DNA of 48,164 nt from contig NZ_JAEMXM010000029.1 in the NCBI RefSeq assembly GCF_016482785.1, positions 20,863 to 69,026 of the forward strand. The letters run 5' to 3'. Below, piece after piece: positions 31,142 to 39,935 of this stretch. Every line of letters begins with the position of its first letter. The first letter of the stretch is position 1. A model generated the notes under the pieces. The model searched no databases, was not told the DNA's origin, and saw nothing but the letters and a program-made list of their open reading frames with translations. The translations under genes and the position numbers were made by a program. The stretch comes from Paenibacillus alkalitolerans (GTDB lineage Bacteria; Bacillota; Bacilli; Paenibacillales; YIM-B00363).

Positions 31142-32410
31142 ATGACACAATCGAATAATTCTCATGATAACGTGGAGTTCGATACGATTGAATCCGCCAT
31201 TTACGACTTGATCCTCGGCAAGCCGGTCATTGTCGTCGACGACGAGAACAGGGAGAACGAAGGCGATTTTATCGCCCTTGCGGAGAAAGCGACGCCTGAG
31301 GTTATCAATTTCATGATAAAAGAGGGCCGCGGACTCGTATGCGTGCCGATCACCGAGGAGCGTGCGAAAGAGCTTGATTTGCCGCCTATGGTGACGAAAA
31401 ACACCGATTACCACGGGACCGCCTTTACGGTCTCCATCGACCATGTTTCCACGTCGACCGGCATTTCCGCACACGAAAGGTCGCACACGGTGCAGGCGAT
31501 GATCGATTCCCGAACGAAGCCTCAAGAGTTTCGCCGCCCGGGACACATCTTCCCGCTAATCGCGAAGAAAGGCGGAGTGCTCCGGCGCGCAGGCCATACG
31601 GAAGCGGCGGTCGATTTGGCGCGCATGTGCGGCAGCTATCCGGCGGCTGTGATCTGCGAGGTCATTAAGGAAGACGGCTCGATGGCGCGGGTCCCGGATT
31701 TGAAAGAAATCGCGATAAAGCACAACCTCAAGCTGATCACGATTGAAAATCTCATCCGTTACCGGAACGAGAAGGAAAAGCTCGTCCGCCGCGAAGTGGA
31801 AGTGAACATGCCGACCGACTTCGGGACATTCCGGGCGATAGCCTACACGAACGAAATCGACAATAAAGAGCATGTGGCGCTGGTGAAAGGGAAAATCGAC
31901 CCGGAGCGGCCGACGCTTGTGCGCGTACACTCCGAGTGCCTGACCGGCGACGTGTTCCACTCGCACCGGTGCGATTGCGGTCTCCAGCTTACGGCGGCGC
32001 TCAAAGCGATTGAGGACAACGGGTCCGGCGTGCTGCTGTACATGCGTCAAGAGGGGCGCGGCATAGGTTTGATCAATAAATTGAAAGCTTACGAGCTCCA
32101 AGAGCAGGGATTGGACACCGTCGACGCGAATATTAAACTGGGGTTTGCGCCCGATCTTCGCGATTACGGCATCGGAGCGCAAATTTTGAAAGATTTGGGC
32201 GTGCGGAGCATCCGGCTGCTTACAAACAATCCGCGGAAAATTGCCGGTCTCGAAGGCTACGGCCTCACGATCCAAGAGCGTGTGCCGTTGCAAATGAACG
32301 AGAACGAGGACAATAAAACATATTTGCGCACAAAAAAGGCGAAGCTCGGACACTTGCTGCAATTTTCGGACGAAGCGGAGCTCAAACAAAAAATCGGATC
32401 GAACGAATAA
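31142..32410 (+). CDS. ribBA: bifunctional 3,4-dihydroxy-2-butanone 4-phosphate synthase / GTP cyclohydrolase II
   Basis: Supplies both precursors of riboflavin. The N-terminal DHBP synthase (to about residue 205) has [12 protein letters not shown] and [14 protein letters not shown]. The C-terminal GTP cyclohydrolase II has the zinc cysteines in [17 protein letters not shown] and RQEGRGIGL. The ATG at 31142, with GGAGGG upstream, gives 422 residues. Confidence 0.95.
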   Translation: MTQSNNSHDNVEFDTIESAIYDLILGKPVIVVDDENRENEGDFIALAEKATPEVINFMIKEGRGLVCVPITEERAKELDLPPMVTKNTDYHGTAFTVSIDHVSTSTGISAHERSHTVQAMIDSRTKPQEFRRPGHIFPLIAKKGGVLRRAGHTEAAVDLARMCGSYPAAVICEVIKEDGSMARVPDLKEIAIKHNLKLITIENLIRYRNEKEKLVRREVEVNMPTDFGTFRAIAYTNEIDNKEHVALVKGKIDPERPTLVRVHSECLTGDVFHSHRCDCGLQLTAALKAIEDNGSGVLLYMRQEGRGIGLINKLKAYELQEQGLDTVDANIKLGFAPDLRDYGIGAQILKDLGVRSIRLLTNNPRKIAGLEGYGLTIQERVPLQMNENEDNKTYLRTKKAKLGHLLQFSDEAELKQKIGSNE

Positions 32411-32424
32411 GGGAGAGAATGAAC

Positions 32425-32895
32425 ATGCCTCATATTTACGAAGGACATCTCGTTACGCAAGGACTGAAGTACGGAATCGTCGCAGGACGCTTTAACGAAT
32501 TTATTTCCTCCAGGCTGCTAAGCGGCGCGCTTGATGCGCTGAAGCGCCACGGCGCGGCCGAAGACGAAATCAGCGTGGCTTGGGTTCCGGGCGCATTCGA
32601 AATTCCGCTCATCGCCCAGAAGATGGCCGAGAGCGGCCGTTACGACGCGGTCATTACACTAGGCGCGGTCATCCGAGGGTCGACGCCGCATTTCGATTAC
32701 GTGTGCAGCGAAGTTTCCAAGGGAGTCGCCGCCATTTCGTTAAAAACTGGCGTGCCTACGATCTTCGGCGTGCTAACGACGGACTCGATCGAGCAAGCGG
32801 TGGAACGCGCGGGAACGAAAGCCGGAAACAAAGGTTGGGAAGCGGCCGTAACCGCCATCGAAATGGCAAACTTAGTAAAACAGTTCCAATCCTAA
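32425..32895 (+). CDS. ribH: 6,7-dimethyl-8-ribityllumazine synthase
   Basis: Penultimate enzyme of riboflavin synthesis, forming icosahedral or pentameric assemblies. Motifs are [31 protein letters not shown] and [16 protein letters not shown]. The ATG at 32425 has GGGAG nine bases upstream and is preferred over the ATG at 32419, giving 156 residues. It ends the rib operon; the ribT found after it in B. subtilis is absent. Confidence 0.95.
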   Translation: MPHIYEGHLVTQGLKYGIVAGRFNEFISSRLLSGALDALKRHGAAEDEISVAWVPGAFEIPLIAQKMAESGRYDAVITLGAVIRGSTPHFDYVCSEVSKGVAAISLKTGVPTIFGVLTTDSIEQAVERAGTKAGNKGWEAAVTAIEMANLVKQFQS

Positions 32896-32924
32896 AAATT
32901 TCGAAACGGAAATGATGAAGTCCG

Positions 32925-33713
32925 ATGACCGTCACGTACAAACTGCCGTCGTTCGAAGGGCCGCTCGATTTGCTGCTGCACCTCATCGACAAGGCGGAAG
33001 TGGACATTACGAATATACCGATTAGCGAAATTACCGATCAGTACTTGGAATACGTCGCCATCATGGAAGAGCTCGAATTGGAGGTCGCGAGCGAATTCCT
33101 TGTGATGGCGGCCACTTTGCTTGCGATCAAAAGCAAGATGCTCCTGCCCAAGCCTCCCGTCGTCGAAATCGACTCCGACTGGGAAGAGAATACGGGCGAT
33201 TCGCTGGAAGAGCTTGTGCACAAGCTGATCGAGTACCGGAAATATAAAGCGATAGCCGAGCATTTGAGGGAAAAGGAGCTTAATCAAAGCCTTGTTTACA
33301 CGCGGGAACCTCACGATCTCGCCCCTTACGCCGCGGAAGCGGAAAAACCGTCCCCCGTGGAAGGTCTGGATACGTTCGATTTGCTGCTCGCCTTCCGCAA
33401 AGCGCTGCGCCGGGCCGCCAATCGCAACGTCGTGGCGAAAATCCGGCGGGACGAAGTGTCGGTGAAAGACCGGATGCGGGACGTTATGGGGTTGCTGCAT
33501 GGCTCAGGCGGACGCATCTTGTTCTCGCGGCTGTTCGACGAAACGTCGACGCGGGACGAGCTCGTCGTTTCGTTCTTGGCCCTGCTTGAGCTGATGAAGA
33601 TGAAGAAAATTTCGTGCTATCAGCACCGTGTGTTCGAGGACATCGTGATCCAGGCGAAGGAGGGGGGAGATATCGATGAAGACGAGCTGGAACGAGTGGA
33701 AATCGATCATTGA
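32925..33713 (+). CDS. scpA: segregation and condensation protein A (kleisin)
   Basis: Kleisin subunit that bridges the SMC dimer heads for chromosome segregation. The 262 residues start with the family signature (KLPSFEGPLDLLLHLIDKAE) and end with a winged helix (DELVVSFLALLELMKMKKIS). The ribosome-binding site is weak (CGGA about 13 bases away), and the gene is only 29 bases after ribH, so coupling to rib transcription is possible. Confidence 0.94.
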   Translation: MTVTYKLPSFEGPLDLLLHLIDKAEVDITNIPISEITDQYLEYVAIMEELELEVASEFLVMAATLLAIKSKMLLPKPPVVEIDSDWEENTGDSLEELVHKLIEYRKYKAIAEHLREKELNQSLVYTREPHDLAPYAAEAEKPSPVEGLDTFDLLLAFRKALRRAANRNVVAKIRRDEVSVKDRMRDVMGLLHGSGGRILFSRLFDETSTRDELVVSFLALLELMKMKKISCYQHRVFEDIVIQAKEGGDIDEDELERVEIDH

Positions 33714-34326
33714 GGGACTGTTGTTCGCGGCGGGGGACGAAGGCCTTGATGTCCGTGAAATTGCCGACGTGCTTGAATTGGACTGGCGGGTCGCCGAGGA
33801 GGCGATCGAGGAAATCGCGGAGCAATTCGTGCGCGAAAAGCGCGGATTTCGCATTGCGAAGGTCGCCGGCGCGTATCAGCTTACCACGAATCCGGAGCAC
33901 GCCCCTTATTTCGCCAAGCTCGCGCAAGCGCCTTCCAGGGGCACGCTTTCGCAGGCTGCTCTTGAGACGCTTGCCATCGTGGCATACCGCCAGCCGATCA
34001 CGCGAATCGAGATCGACGAGCTTCGCGGCGTCAAATCCGACCGGGCCTTACAAACGCTTGTCGCTAAAGAGCTTATTCATGAAGCGGGGCGCGCGGAAGC
34101 TGTGGGCAGGCCGATTCTCTACGAAACGACAAAGCAGTTTTTGCAATACTTCGGGTTGTCCGGACTTGGCGATCTCCCGGATGCGGAGCAGATGACCGGA
34201 GAAATCGATTTGGAAGCGGAAACCCGCATGTTGTTCCAGAAGCTGGAGGAAAAGCAGCTGACGATAGACGATGTCGGCGAATCCTCGCCGCCGGATCCGG
34301 TTGACGCGCCGGAGTCAAACGCATGA
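33676..34326 (+). CDS. scpB: segregation and condensation protein B
   Basis: Dimeric winged-helix partner of ScpA in the SMC complex. The 216 residues include IIEGLLFAAGDEGLDVREI and the conserved ETLAIVAYRQPITRIEID followed by YETTKQFLQYFGL. It overlaps scpA by 38 bases, with a strong GAAGGAGGGGGGAG ribosome-binding site inside scpA. Confidence 0.94.
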   Translation: MKTSWNEWKSIIEGLLFAAGDEGLDVREIADVLELDWRVAEEAIEEIAEQFVREKRGFRIAKVAGAYQLTTNPEHAPYFAKLAQAPSRGTLSQAALETLAIVAYRQPITRIEIDELRGVKSDRALQTLVAKELIHEAGRAEAVGRPILYETTKQFLQYFGLSGLGDLPDAEQMTGEIDLEAETRMLFQKLEEKQLTIDDVGESSPPDPVDAPESNA

Positions 34327-34328
34327 AG

Positions 34329-34380
34329 AACACCCTTCGGACCGATACTAGAATGTAATGTATTGGGAACGGAGGGTGTT
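34329..34380 (+). terminator. long hairpin: scpAB terminator that includes the next gene's ribosome-binding site
   Basis: Bases 34329-34339 pair with 34370-34380 (11 consecutive pairs, one G.U). After a small internal loop, 34342-34348 pair with 34360-34366 (7 pairs). The distal arm contains GGAGGG (34371-34376), the ribosome-binding site of the gene at 34383, and T-rich sequence follows (TTTTATGTTTT). It can both end scpAB transcription and hide the ribosome-binding site in read-through RNA. Confidence 0.75.
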
Positions 34381-34382
34381 TT

Positions 34383-35072
34383 ATGTTTTGGTGGATCCTT
34401 TTAGCGGTGTTCATGCTTATAATCATTGCCGTATTGGTTTCCCGTGTCGACATCCGGGTTAAATACATAAGAGAAGCCGAGAACGACGAGGTATTCGCGA
34501 ATGTTGCCCTGTTGTTCGGTCTTGTCAAACTGCGCTACCGCGTTCCCGCCGTCCGGCTGAAGGGGTTATTCGCGGGCATCGCTTTGCGCGTGCATAAACC
34601 CCATGCGCCGGGAACGTCGCCGACCGACCAAATGATTACACGAGAAGACGTCGCACGGCTTGTCCGAAGATTTCGGGATATTGTCAGAAGCGTGTCAAAC
34701 TATACGGAGTGGGTGACCGACACGCTCAGCCACTTTCATGTCGTTAAAGTCCGGTGGAAAACCCGGTTCGGACTGGGAGAAGCGCCTGAAACGGCAGTCA
34801 CCGCGGGTATCGTATGGAGCATGAAAAGCACTTTGCTCGCGCAGTTATTGCGGCTGTTCAAGCTGGAAACCCGGCCGGAATTGGCGGTAGACCCCGACTT
34901 CAACGAAATCGGCTTTCGAACGGAGGCGGAGCTTCACCTGCATGTTCGGGTGTTTCGTTTACTTCAGGCGGCAGCGATGCTTATCGTACGAATTTTCCGG
35001 AACGGAGGCGGATGGAAAGAATGGAGACAAATCGTGTTCCGTAAACCGTTTAAATCGAAGCCGTCGCCTTGA
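34383..35072 (+). CDS. ytfI: DUF2953 domain protein (YtfI-like)
   Basis: A 229-residue protein with one N-terminal membrane helix (about 2-20) followed by a soluble domain typical of DUF2953. In B. subtilis the family member YtfI is encoded directly before ytfJ. Here the ytfJ homologue is 1.3 kb downstream, separated by the DUF3231 gene. Function is unknown. Its ribosome-binding site lies in a terminator-like hairpin, so efficient translation may need a transcript starting inside the hairpin loop. Confidence 0.78.
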   Translation: MFWWILLAVFMLIIIAVLVSRVDIRVKYIREAENDEVFANVALLFGLVKLRYRVPAVRLKGLFAGIALRVHKPHAPGTSPTDQMITREDVARLVRRFRDIVRSVSNYTEWVTDTLSHFHVVKVRWKTRFGLGEAPETAVTAGIVWSMKSTLLAQLLRLFKLETRPELAVDPDFNEIGFRTEAELHLHVRVFRLLQAAAMLIVRIFRNGGGWKEWRQIVFRKPFKSKPSP

Positions 35073-35082
35073 AGCTCATATG

Positions 35083-35094
35083 TTAAAGCTTTAA
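35083..35094. promoter_or_regulatory. 12-bp palindrome upstream of the DUF3231 gene
   Basis: TTAAAGCTTTAA is a perfect palindrome, extended imperfectly by ATATG and ACATAT. A second palindrome, AGGTATACCT (35173-35182), overlaps the ribosome-binding site. Either may be an operator; no factor is known. Confidence 0.3.
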
Positions 35095-35189
35095 ACACAT
35101 ATTGGAAGGCGGGAAATTAGCAATCTTTAGGTGTAATCGGGGCAAAGTATATTTAAATCGCCGGGAAAGAGGAGGTATACCTAAACGTT

Positions 35190-36209
35190 ATGAATAGTGC
35201 GGAGAATGAAACGGAACACCAAGTAAGATTAACATCACCTGAAATGGCCAGCCTTTGGACTTCATACTTGAATGATACGATGGCAATTTGCGTTATGAAG
35301 CATGTGTTGAATAAGGTTGAAGATACGCAAATAAAACAAGTTTTCGAGCACGCGTTACGTTTAGCGGAAACTCATATCCAAACCATTACCGGCATTTTCA
35401 AGGAAGAACATTTTCCTGTTCCTTTTGGATTTACAGATAACGATGTGGACCTTTCGGCACCGCGTTTATTTTCAGATTCCTTTTGGTTAAAGTACCTTCA
35501 CATAATGACCGCTCACGGTCTGACGGGATATAATGTCGCTTTGACAACTTCCACCCGTTCCGACATTCGCGAGTATTACACAAAAACCAATGCCTCGTCG
35601 GTTGACCTTTACAATTTGACCATTGAAGTATTGTTGTCCAAAGGGCTTTTTTCCAGACCTCCCTACATTTCAACACCCTCGAATGCCGATTTTGTGAAGA
35701 AACAATCGTTTCTAAGCGGTTGGTTCGGTGACCGCAGGCCGCTAAACGCGATCGAAGTGAGCAACATTTTTTTTAATTTGAAAAAAGACATCATAAGCAG
35801 GACTTTACAGATGGGATTCAGTCAAGTCGCGAAGTCCCAAGAGGTCAGGGATTATATGAAGCGGGGCGTCGAAATCACTTCCAAGCATATAGAGGTGTTT
35901 AGCTCCATCTTAAACGAAAACGACTTACCCTCACCGAAACGTTGGGAATCGGAAGTGACCAATTCTCAAATACAACCTTTTTCCGATAAGTTAATATTGT
36001 TTCATGCACTGCTATTGGTCAATACCGCCATAGGATTTTATGGAGCGGGCATGGCGGTTTGTATGAGAAGGGACTTGGCGCTGCAGTATCAACGAATCAT
36101 TACGGAAACCCAAAAATACGCAGAGGACGGGGCAAACATCATGATAAACCATCATTGGATGGAACAACCGCCGCAAGCCGACGACCGTCGAGCGTTGACT
36201 CGCGTTTAA
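35190..36209 (+). CDS. DUF3231 family protein
   Basis: A 339-residue protein built of two similar helical halves (about 10-165 and 175-325), each resembling a four-helix ferritin-like/CotF-like bundle. Both halves start with a helix preceded by a short motif (SLWTSYLNDTMAICVMKHVL; ISRTLQMGFSQVAKSQEVRD). DUF3231 proteins are common in sporeformers; function is unknown. The ribosome-binding site GGAGG is unusually far (14 bases) from the ATG. The gene and flanks are visibly richer in A+T than neighbours and split the ytfI-ytfJ pair, which suggests insertion by transfer. Confidence 0.75.
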   Translation: MNSAENETEHQVRLTSPEMASLWTSYLNDTMAICVMKHVLNKVEDTQIKQVFEHALRLAETHIQTITGIFKEEHFPVPFGFTDNDVDLSAPRLFSDSFWLKYLHIMTAHGLTGYNVALTTSTRSDIREYYTKTNASSVDLYNLTIEVLLSKGLFSRPPYISTPSNADFVKKQSFLSGWFGDRRPLNAIEVSNIFFNLKKDIISRTLQMGFSQVAKSQEVRDYMKRGVEITSKHIEVFSSILNENDLPSPKRWESEVTNSQIQPFSDKLILFHALLLVNTAIGFYGAGMAVCMRRDLALQYQRIITETQKYAEDGANIMINHHWMEQPPQADDRRALTRV

Positions 36210-36274
36210 TACGCTTTATGCACTGATACCGTTCGCTTTCAAAGGACTATTTTGCTGCACAGGAAGTATAAGAT

Positions 36275-36304
36275 GGAGAACATTTGGAACTTACATTGTT
36301 CTCC
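36275..36304 (+). other. stem-loop after the DUF3231 gene
   Basis: GGAGAACA (36275-36282) pairs perfectly with TGTTCTCC (36297-36304) around a 14-base loop. No T-run follows on the + strand, so it is a weak terminator or a regulatory hairpin in the gerW leader. Confidence 0.45.
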
Positions 36305-36376
36305 TATACATAACAGTTTCTTCTGACGGACAAGTTAAATGCATGAAGGAATTTTTTTCGTTAAGGAGGAACATGC

Positions 36377-36910
36377 ATGAGCGAACATCCGATACAGGGA
36401 CTAATGCGTACGGCGATGGAAAATTTGAGGGAAATGGTGGACGCGAACACGATCGTAGGGGACCCGGTCGAAACGCCCGACGGCACGGTCGTTCTGCCGA
36501 TCAGCAAAGTCGGATTCGGTTTTGCCGCGGGGGGAAGCGAGTTTTTGCAGCAGGCGAAGACCGACGACAATCGCCGGGATACCGGGACAACCGCGCGGTT
36601 CGAATCTCCCGGGAGCGCATCGGTCGCATTGCCGTTCGGCGGCGGAAGCGGCGGCGGCGTTTCCATTACGCCAATCGCGTTTCTTGTCGTGGGACCGCAT
36701 GGGGTGAAAGTCGTACCGCTGGATCACCCGTCGCGGCTGTTTGAACGCTTAATCGATTCCGCACCGGGCATCGTCGATAAAATTCAAGGCTTATTCACCG
36801 GAAATGCGCAGGATAAGGCGGACGCTCAGTTTGATGACGTTACGCTAGCCTCGCCGATGGAGGGCATCCCGACCGGAACGCCTTCGCCGACTGCCGCAAA
36901 TCCGACGTAA
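36377..36910 (+). CDS. ytfJ: GerW family sporulation protein (YtfJ)
   Basis: A 177-residue protein with the family core VGDPVETPDGTVVLPISKVG, GFGFAAGGSEF and the glycine-rich FGGGSGGGVSITPIAFLVV. It affects germination in Bacillus (GerW, known) and is forespore-expressed there. A proline/threonine-rich tail follows. The ATG has AAGGAGG seven bases upstream. Confidence 0.9.
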   Translation: MSEHPIQGLMRTAMENLREMVDANTIVGDPVETPDGTVVLPISKVGFGFAAGGSEFLQQAKTDDNRRDTGTTARFESPGSASVALPFGGGSGGGVSITPIAFLVVGPHGVKVVPLDHPSRLFERLIDSAPGIVDKIQGLFTGNAQDKADAQFDDVTLASPMEGIPTGTPSPTAANPT

Positions 36911-36925
36911 TCGAGCATAATCGAG

Positions 36926-36953
36926 AGGTCGCCTAAGAGGGCGGCCTTTTTTC
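36926..36953 (+). terminator. rho-independent terminator after ytfJ
   Basis: AGGTCGCC (36926-36933) pairs with GGCGGCCT (36940-36947, one G.U pair), followed by a run of T. Confidence 0.88.
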
Positions 36954-36986
36954 GTGAGAGCGGCTCTTCCGCCGAGAAAAGGATGA

Positions 36987-37038
36987 TAGGGTCAATTTTT
37001 GGCCCTATCGTGTGAAATACGTGCAAAAATTGACCCTA
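36987..37038. repeat. 14-bp perfect inverted repeat upstream of the SLH-CAP gene
   Basis: TAGGGTCAATTTTT (36987-37000) and AAAAATTGACCCTA (37025-37038) are perfect inverted copies around 24 bases. The left arm can also pair locally with GGCCCTA (37001-37007), so two alternative hairpins exist. No coding sequence covers it if the surface protein starts at 37159. Confidence 0.6.
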
Positions 37039-37158
37039 AAGTCCATACCCTTGTCAGCCGCCTCTGAAAATGTAACTTTTGGCATATTCGCCAAGACGGT
37101 TCTCATGGCGAAGTTGTCCAATTATACTGTAACAATCAAGGTATGGGAGGACAGCAGA

Positions 37159-38598
37159 ATGAGACACTCGGCGTTCGTCGCGTTTGTTTGCTTGGCAACG
37201 GCTTTTAGCGGAGTTATTTGGAACTGGGCTCCGGTTTTGTCGGCGGATCATGAACATGTGGAGTCTTTTTCAGATACAAAAGGGCATTGGGCCGAAGATA
37301 CGATTTCGTGGGGCGCGCAGAGAAACATTGTGCAAGGATTCCCCGACGGTACGTTCCGGCCGGGCGGCAGCGTGACGGAAGCGCAGTTTTTGGCGATGCT
37401 GTACCGTGCGTTTCCCGAGCGGAATGTTGATGCAAGCACGGGGGCTTACTGGTACGAGTCTTACTATAACGCCGCGGCAGCCATGAACTGGCCCGTTGCG
37501 ACGAGCAGAGCCGGCAAGCCCGCATCCCGCGGGCACATTGCCCGGATCGCGGCGGCAACGCAAGGAGAGCTGCTCGGGACGCAGGATGCCGTAGTGTATG
37601 TTCTGGGGCAGGGCCTGGCGAAAGGGAAAGGGACGGGAGGGTTCGGCGCGGATGACACCGTAACGAGAGCGGAAGCCGTTCAAATTGTGCGGAATATCGT
37701 GTCGGCGGGATTGACGCTTCACGAAGCGCAGGCGGAAGTGTCCTCCAACGCGTTTTCCGCTGCGGGAATATCCCTCGGCGATTCCGAAGCGAAGCTGATA
37801 AAAGCGATGGGAGCGCCGGCGCGCAAAGATGCCAGCGAATACGGCTTCACCTGGTATGTATACAATCAAGATTACCGGAATTTCGCGATGTTCGGCATGT
37901 CGGACGGAACGGTTGCGGCGATCTACGCCAACGGTTCGAACTGGTCGATAGGCGGCTTAACGGCCTCCAATGCCGCGAAGGACGCTGGGAACGCGTTAGG
38001 GAAACCGTTGAGCTACATCTTGAAAGGCAATACCCGCATGATGTTGAATGACGGCGGAGAGCGCAATACGTTTGAAAAGGACGGCGCTTACGTCACCGTG
38101 TATTACGACGTTCACGACGGCGGCAAAATATCCGCGGTTCAAGCGGTCGACGCCTCGATGGAGCAGTCGTTCAGAGCGTTTTACGCTTCCAACCCTTCAA
38201 GCGCGCTTCGACAAAGCTTTGAGCGCCAATCGCTCGATTTGGCGAACACGGCGAGAGTGAAGCGGGGGCTGAAACCGTTCGTCTGGGACGGCGATATAGC
38301 GGCGACCGCGCGCAAGCACAGCGCGGATATGGCGAGCAACAATTACTTTAGCCATACGAATCAAAGCGGAGCAGATCCGTTTAGGCGAATGGAGGCCGAC
38401 GGCATCGCTTTCAGCGCCGCCGCGGAAAACATCGCCGCAGGGCAGACAAGCGCAATCTTCGCACATGAAGCTTGGATGAACTCGAAGGGACACCGCGTGA
38501 ATATACTGGGCGATTATGCGCGTCTCGGCGTCGGCGTAGCGTTCGCGTCCGACGGAAAACCGTATTATACGCAAAATTTTTATACCCCTCTTAAGTAG
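37159..38598 (+). CDS. S-layer-homology and CAP-domain surface protein
   Basis: A 479-residue secreted protein. A signal peptide (about 1-29) is followed by SLH repeats that anchor to cell-wall polysaccharide; the first is at about 36-87 (FSDTKGHWAEDTISWGAQRN, GFPDGTFRPGG) and a second, more divergent, extends to about 175. A CAP-associated N domain (LGDSEAKLIKAMGAP ... YNQDYRNFAMFG) precedes a C-terminal CAP/SCP domain from about 349. The CAP cavity residues are visible in RKHSADMA, AENIAAG and KGHRVNILGDY. The ATG at 37159 has GGGAGG; an upstream in-frame ATG at 37012 would add a non-secretory leader and lacks a ribosome-binding site. The precise role is unknown. Confidence 0.85.
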   Translation: MRHSAFVAFVCLATAFSGVIWNWAPVLSADHEHVESFSDTKGHWAEDTISWGAQRNIVQGFPDGTFRPGGSVTEAQFLAMLYRAFPERNVDASTGAYWYESYYNAAAAMNWPVATSRAGKPASRGHIARIAAATQGELLGTQDAVVYVLGQGLAKGKGTGGFGADDTVTRAEAVQIVRNIVSAGLTLHEAQAEVSSNAFSAAGISLGDSEAKLIKAMGAPARKDASEYGFTWYVYNQDYRNFAMFGMSDGTVAAIYANGSNWSIGGLTASNAAKDAGNALGKPLSYILKGNTRMMLNDGGERNTFEKDGAYVTVYYDVHDGGKISAVQAVDASMEQSFRAFYASNPSSALRQSFERQSLDLANTARVKRGLKPFVWDGDIAATARKHSADMASNNYFSHTNQSGADPFRRMEADGIAFSAAAENIAAGQTSAIFAHEAWMNSKGHRVNILGDYARLGVGVAFASDGKPYYTQNFYTPLK

Positions 38599-38619
38599 CC
38601 GAATTGATTGCTGTAAAGC

Positions 38620-38656
38620 TGCAGCGGAAGCACCTTCCGCGGCGGCTTATTTTTTT
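38620..38656 (+). terminator. rho-independent terminator after the SLH-CAP gene
   Basis: GCGGAAG (38624-38630) pairs with CTTCCGC (38634-38640), with extra outer pairs, followed by TTATTTTTTT. Confidence 0.85.
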
Positions 38657-38683
38657 CATAACCGGGGTGGATAAGCATATACA
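38655..38683 (+). promoter_or_regulatory. possible sigma-E promoter of dacB
   Basis: TTCATAAC (38655-38662), 13 bases, then CATATACA (38676-38683). It is close to the mother-cell sigma-E consensus. The B. subtilis dacB-spmA-spmB operon is sigma-E dependent (known). The -35 overlaps the terminator T-run. Confidence 0.5.
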
Positions 38684-38722
38684 TGTACAAACCGGACAAC
38701 TGGTAAACCGGTCAAACATGAT

Positions 38723-38734
38723 CCTCCCGGGAGG
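38723..38734 (+). other. 12-bp palindrome containing the dacB ribosome-binding site
   Basis: CCTCCCGGGAGG is perfectly self-complementary and includes the GGGAGG ribosome-binding site six bases before the dacB ATG. In RNA it can form a small CCTC/GAGG hairpin that would partly hide the site. Confidence 0.5.
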
Positions 38735-38739
38735 TCACG

Positions 38740-39930
38740 ATGAACCAACTATTCCGTCCCCGTCTGCTCACATCCGTTCTTGCCGCCGTCATCGCGTTGA
38801 CCGGCATACTTGGGCCTGCCTCGAAGCCCGCAGCCGCCGAGCCGCCTCCGATAACGACGAATGCGGCAGCGTCGGCCGTCATCGACGTAAAATCTAATCG
38901 CATAGTTTTTCAGGAAAACGGTGACAAACCGATGAGAATCGCTTCCTTGACGAAAGTTATGACCGCGATCGTGGCGATCGAAAACGGGACGTTGACCGAC
39001 ACGGTCAAGGTGAGCCACCGCGCTTTCGGGAAAGAAGGATCGTCACTCTTTCTGCACCTTGGCGAAGAGATGACTTTGCACAATATGCTGTACGGGCTGA
39101 TGCTGCGTTCCGGCAACGACGCGGCAACGGCGATCGCGGAGCATGTCGGCGGTTCGGTCGAGGGGTTCGCGTTTCTCATGAACGAGAAGGCGCGGCTGCT
39201 TGGAATGAAAAATTCGAGCTTTAAAAACCCGCACGGCCTCGACGAGGAGGGGCATTATTCGTCAGCTAACGATATGGCGATTTTGACCGCCTACGCGCTA
39301 AAAAACCCGGTGTTTCAAGAAATCGTTAAGACGAAAGTCAAGACCGCCCCGAATCCGAACGAAAAATGGCATTACAAATGGCGTAACAAAAACAAAATGC
39401 TCTCAATGTACGAAGGAGCCGACGGAGTGAAAACAGGGTATACGGCATTGGCCCAAAGAACGTTGATTTCATCCGCCACCCGCAACGGCCAGCAATTCGC
39501 CGTCGTCACGTTGAACGACCGGGACGACTGGATCGACCACCGGGAACTTCTGGACTACGCATTCGCCAACTACCCTTTGACAACGATTGTGAGGAAGGGA
39601 GAATTAGTGCAGCAGCCGGATTTTGTGGCGGCGCGAACGCTGGAGTACCCGCTGGCGGAAGGCGAAGCGGCGCAGCTGAGGAAGAAGATCGCGATCACCG
39701 ACCGGAGCACGGCCGATTACCGTCTCGGGCAGCGCGGAAAGCTTGAATTGTACTTGCGGGGTGAAATGATCGCCTCCTTGCCTTTATATGAAGCGGGAAG
39801 CAGGAGGCTGGCCGTTCAGGAACGCACCGTATTCCGCTTCACGAAGTACGAACGGAACGATTACAAGTTGACTGAAATTTTCGCAAAACTCCTTAGAGGC
39901 TTGTTCACCGGAGTAATGAAAGAGGGGTAA
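38740..39930 (+). CDS. dacB: D-alanyl-D-alanine carboxypeptidase DacB (spore cortex)
   Basis: Mother-cell penicillin-binding protein that controls cortex cross-linking. The 396 residues have a signal peptide (to about 33) and the active-site motifs S69-L-T-K72, SGN (RSGNDAAT) and KTG (VKTGYTALA). A C-terminal beta domain and a terminal amphipathic/hydrophobic helix (LTEIFAKLLRGLFTGVM) suited to membrane attachment follow. The spmA-spmB genes follow directly, as in B. subtilis, which separates it from DacF. Confidence 0.93.
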   Translation: MNQLFRPRLLTSVLAAVIALTGILGPASKPAAAEPPPITTNAAASAVIDVKSNRIVFQENGDKPMRIASLTKVMTAIVAIENGTLTDTVKVSHRAFGKEGSSLFLHLGEEMTLHNMLYGLMLRSGNDAATAIAEHVGGSVEGFAFLMNEKARLLGMKNSSFKNPHGLDEEGHYSSANDMAILTAYALKNPVFQEIVKTKVKTAPNPNEKWHYKWRNKNKMLSMYEGADGVKTGYTALAQRTLISSATRNGQQFAVVTLNDRDDWIDHRELLDYAFANYPLTTIVRKGELVQQPDFVAARTLEYPLAEGEAAQLRKKIAITDRSTADYRLGQRGKLELYLRGEMIASLPLYEAGSRRLAVQERTVFRFTKYERNDYKLTEIFAKLLRGLFTGVMKEG

Positions 39931-39935
39931 GGCCG

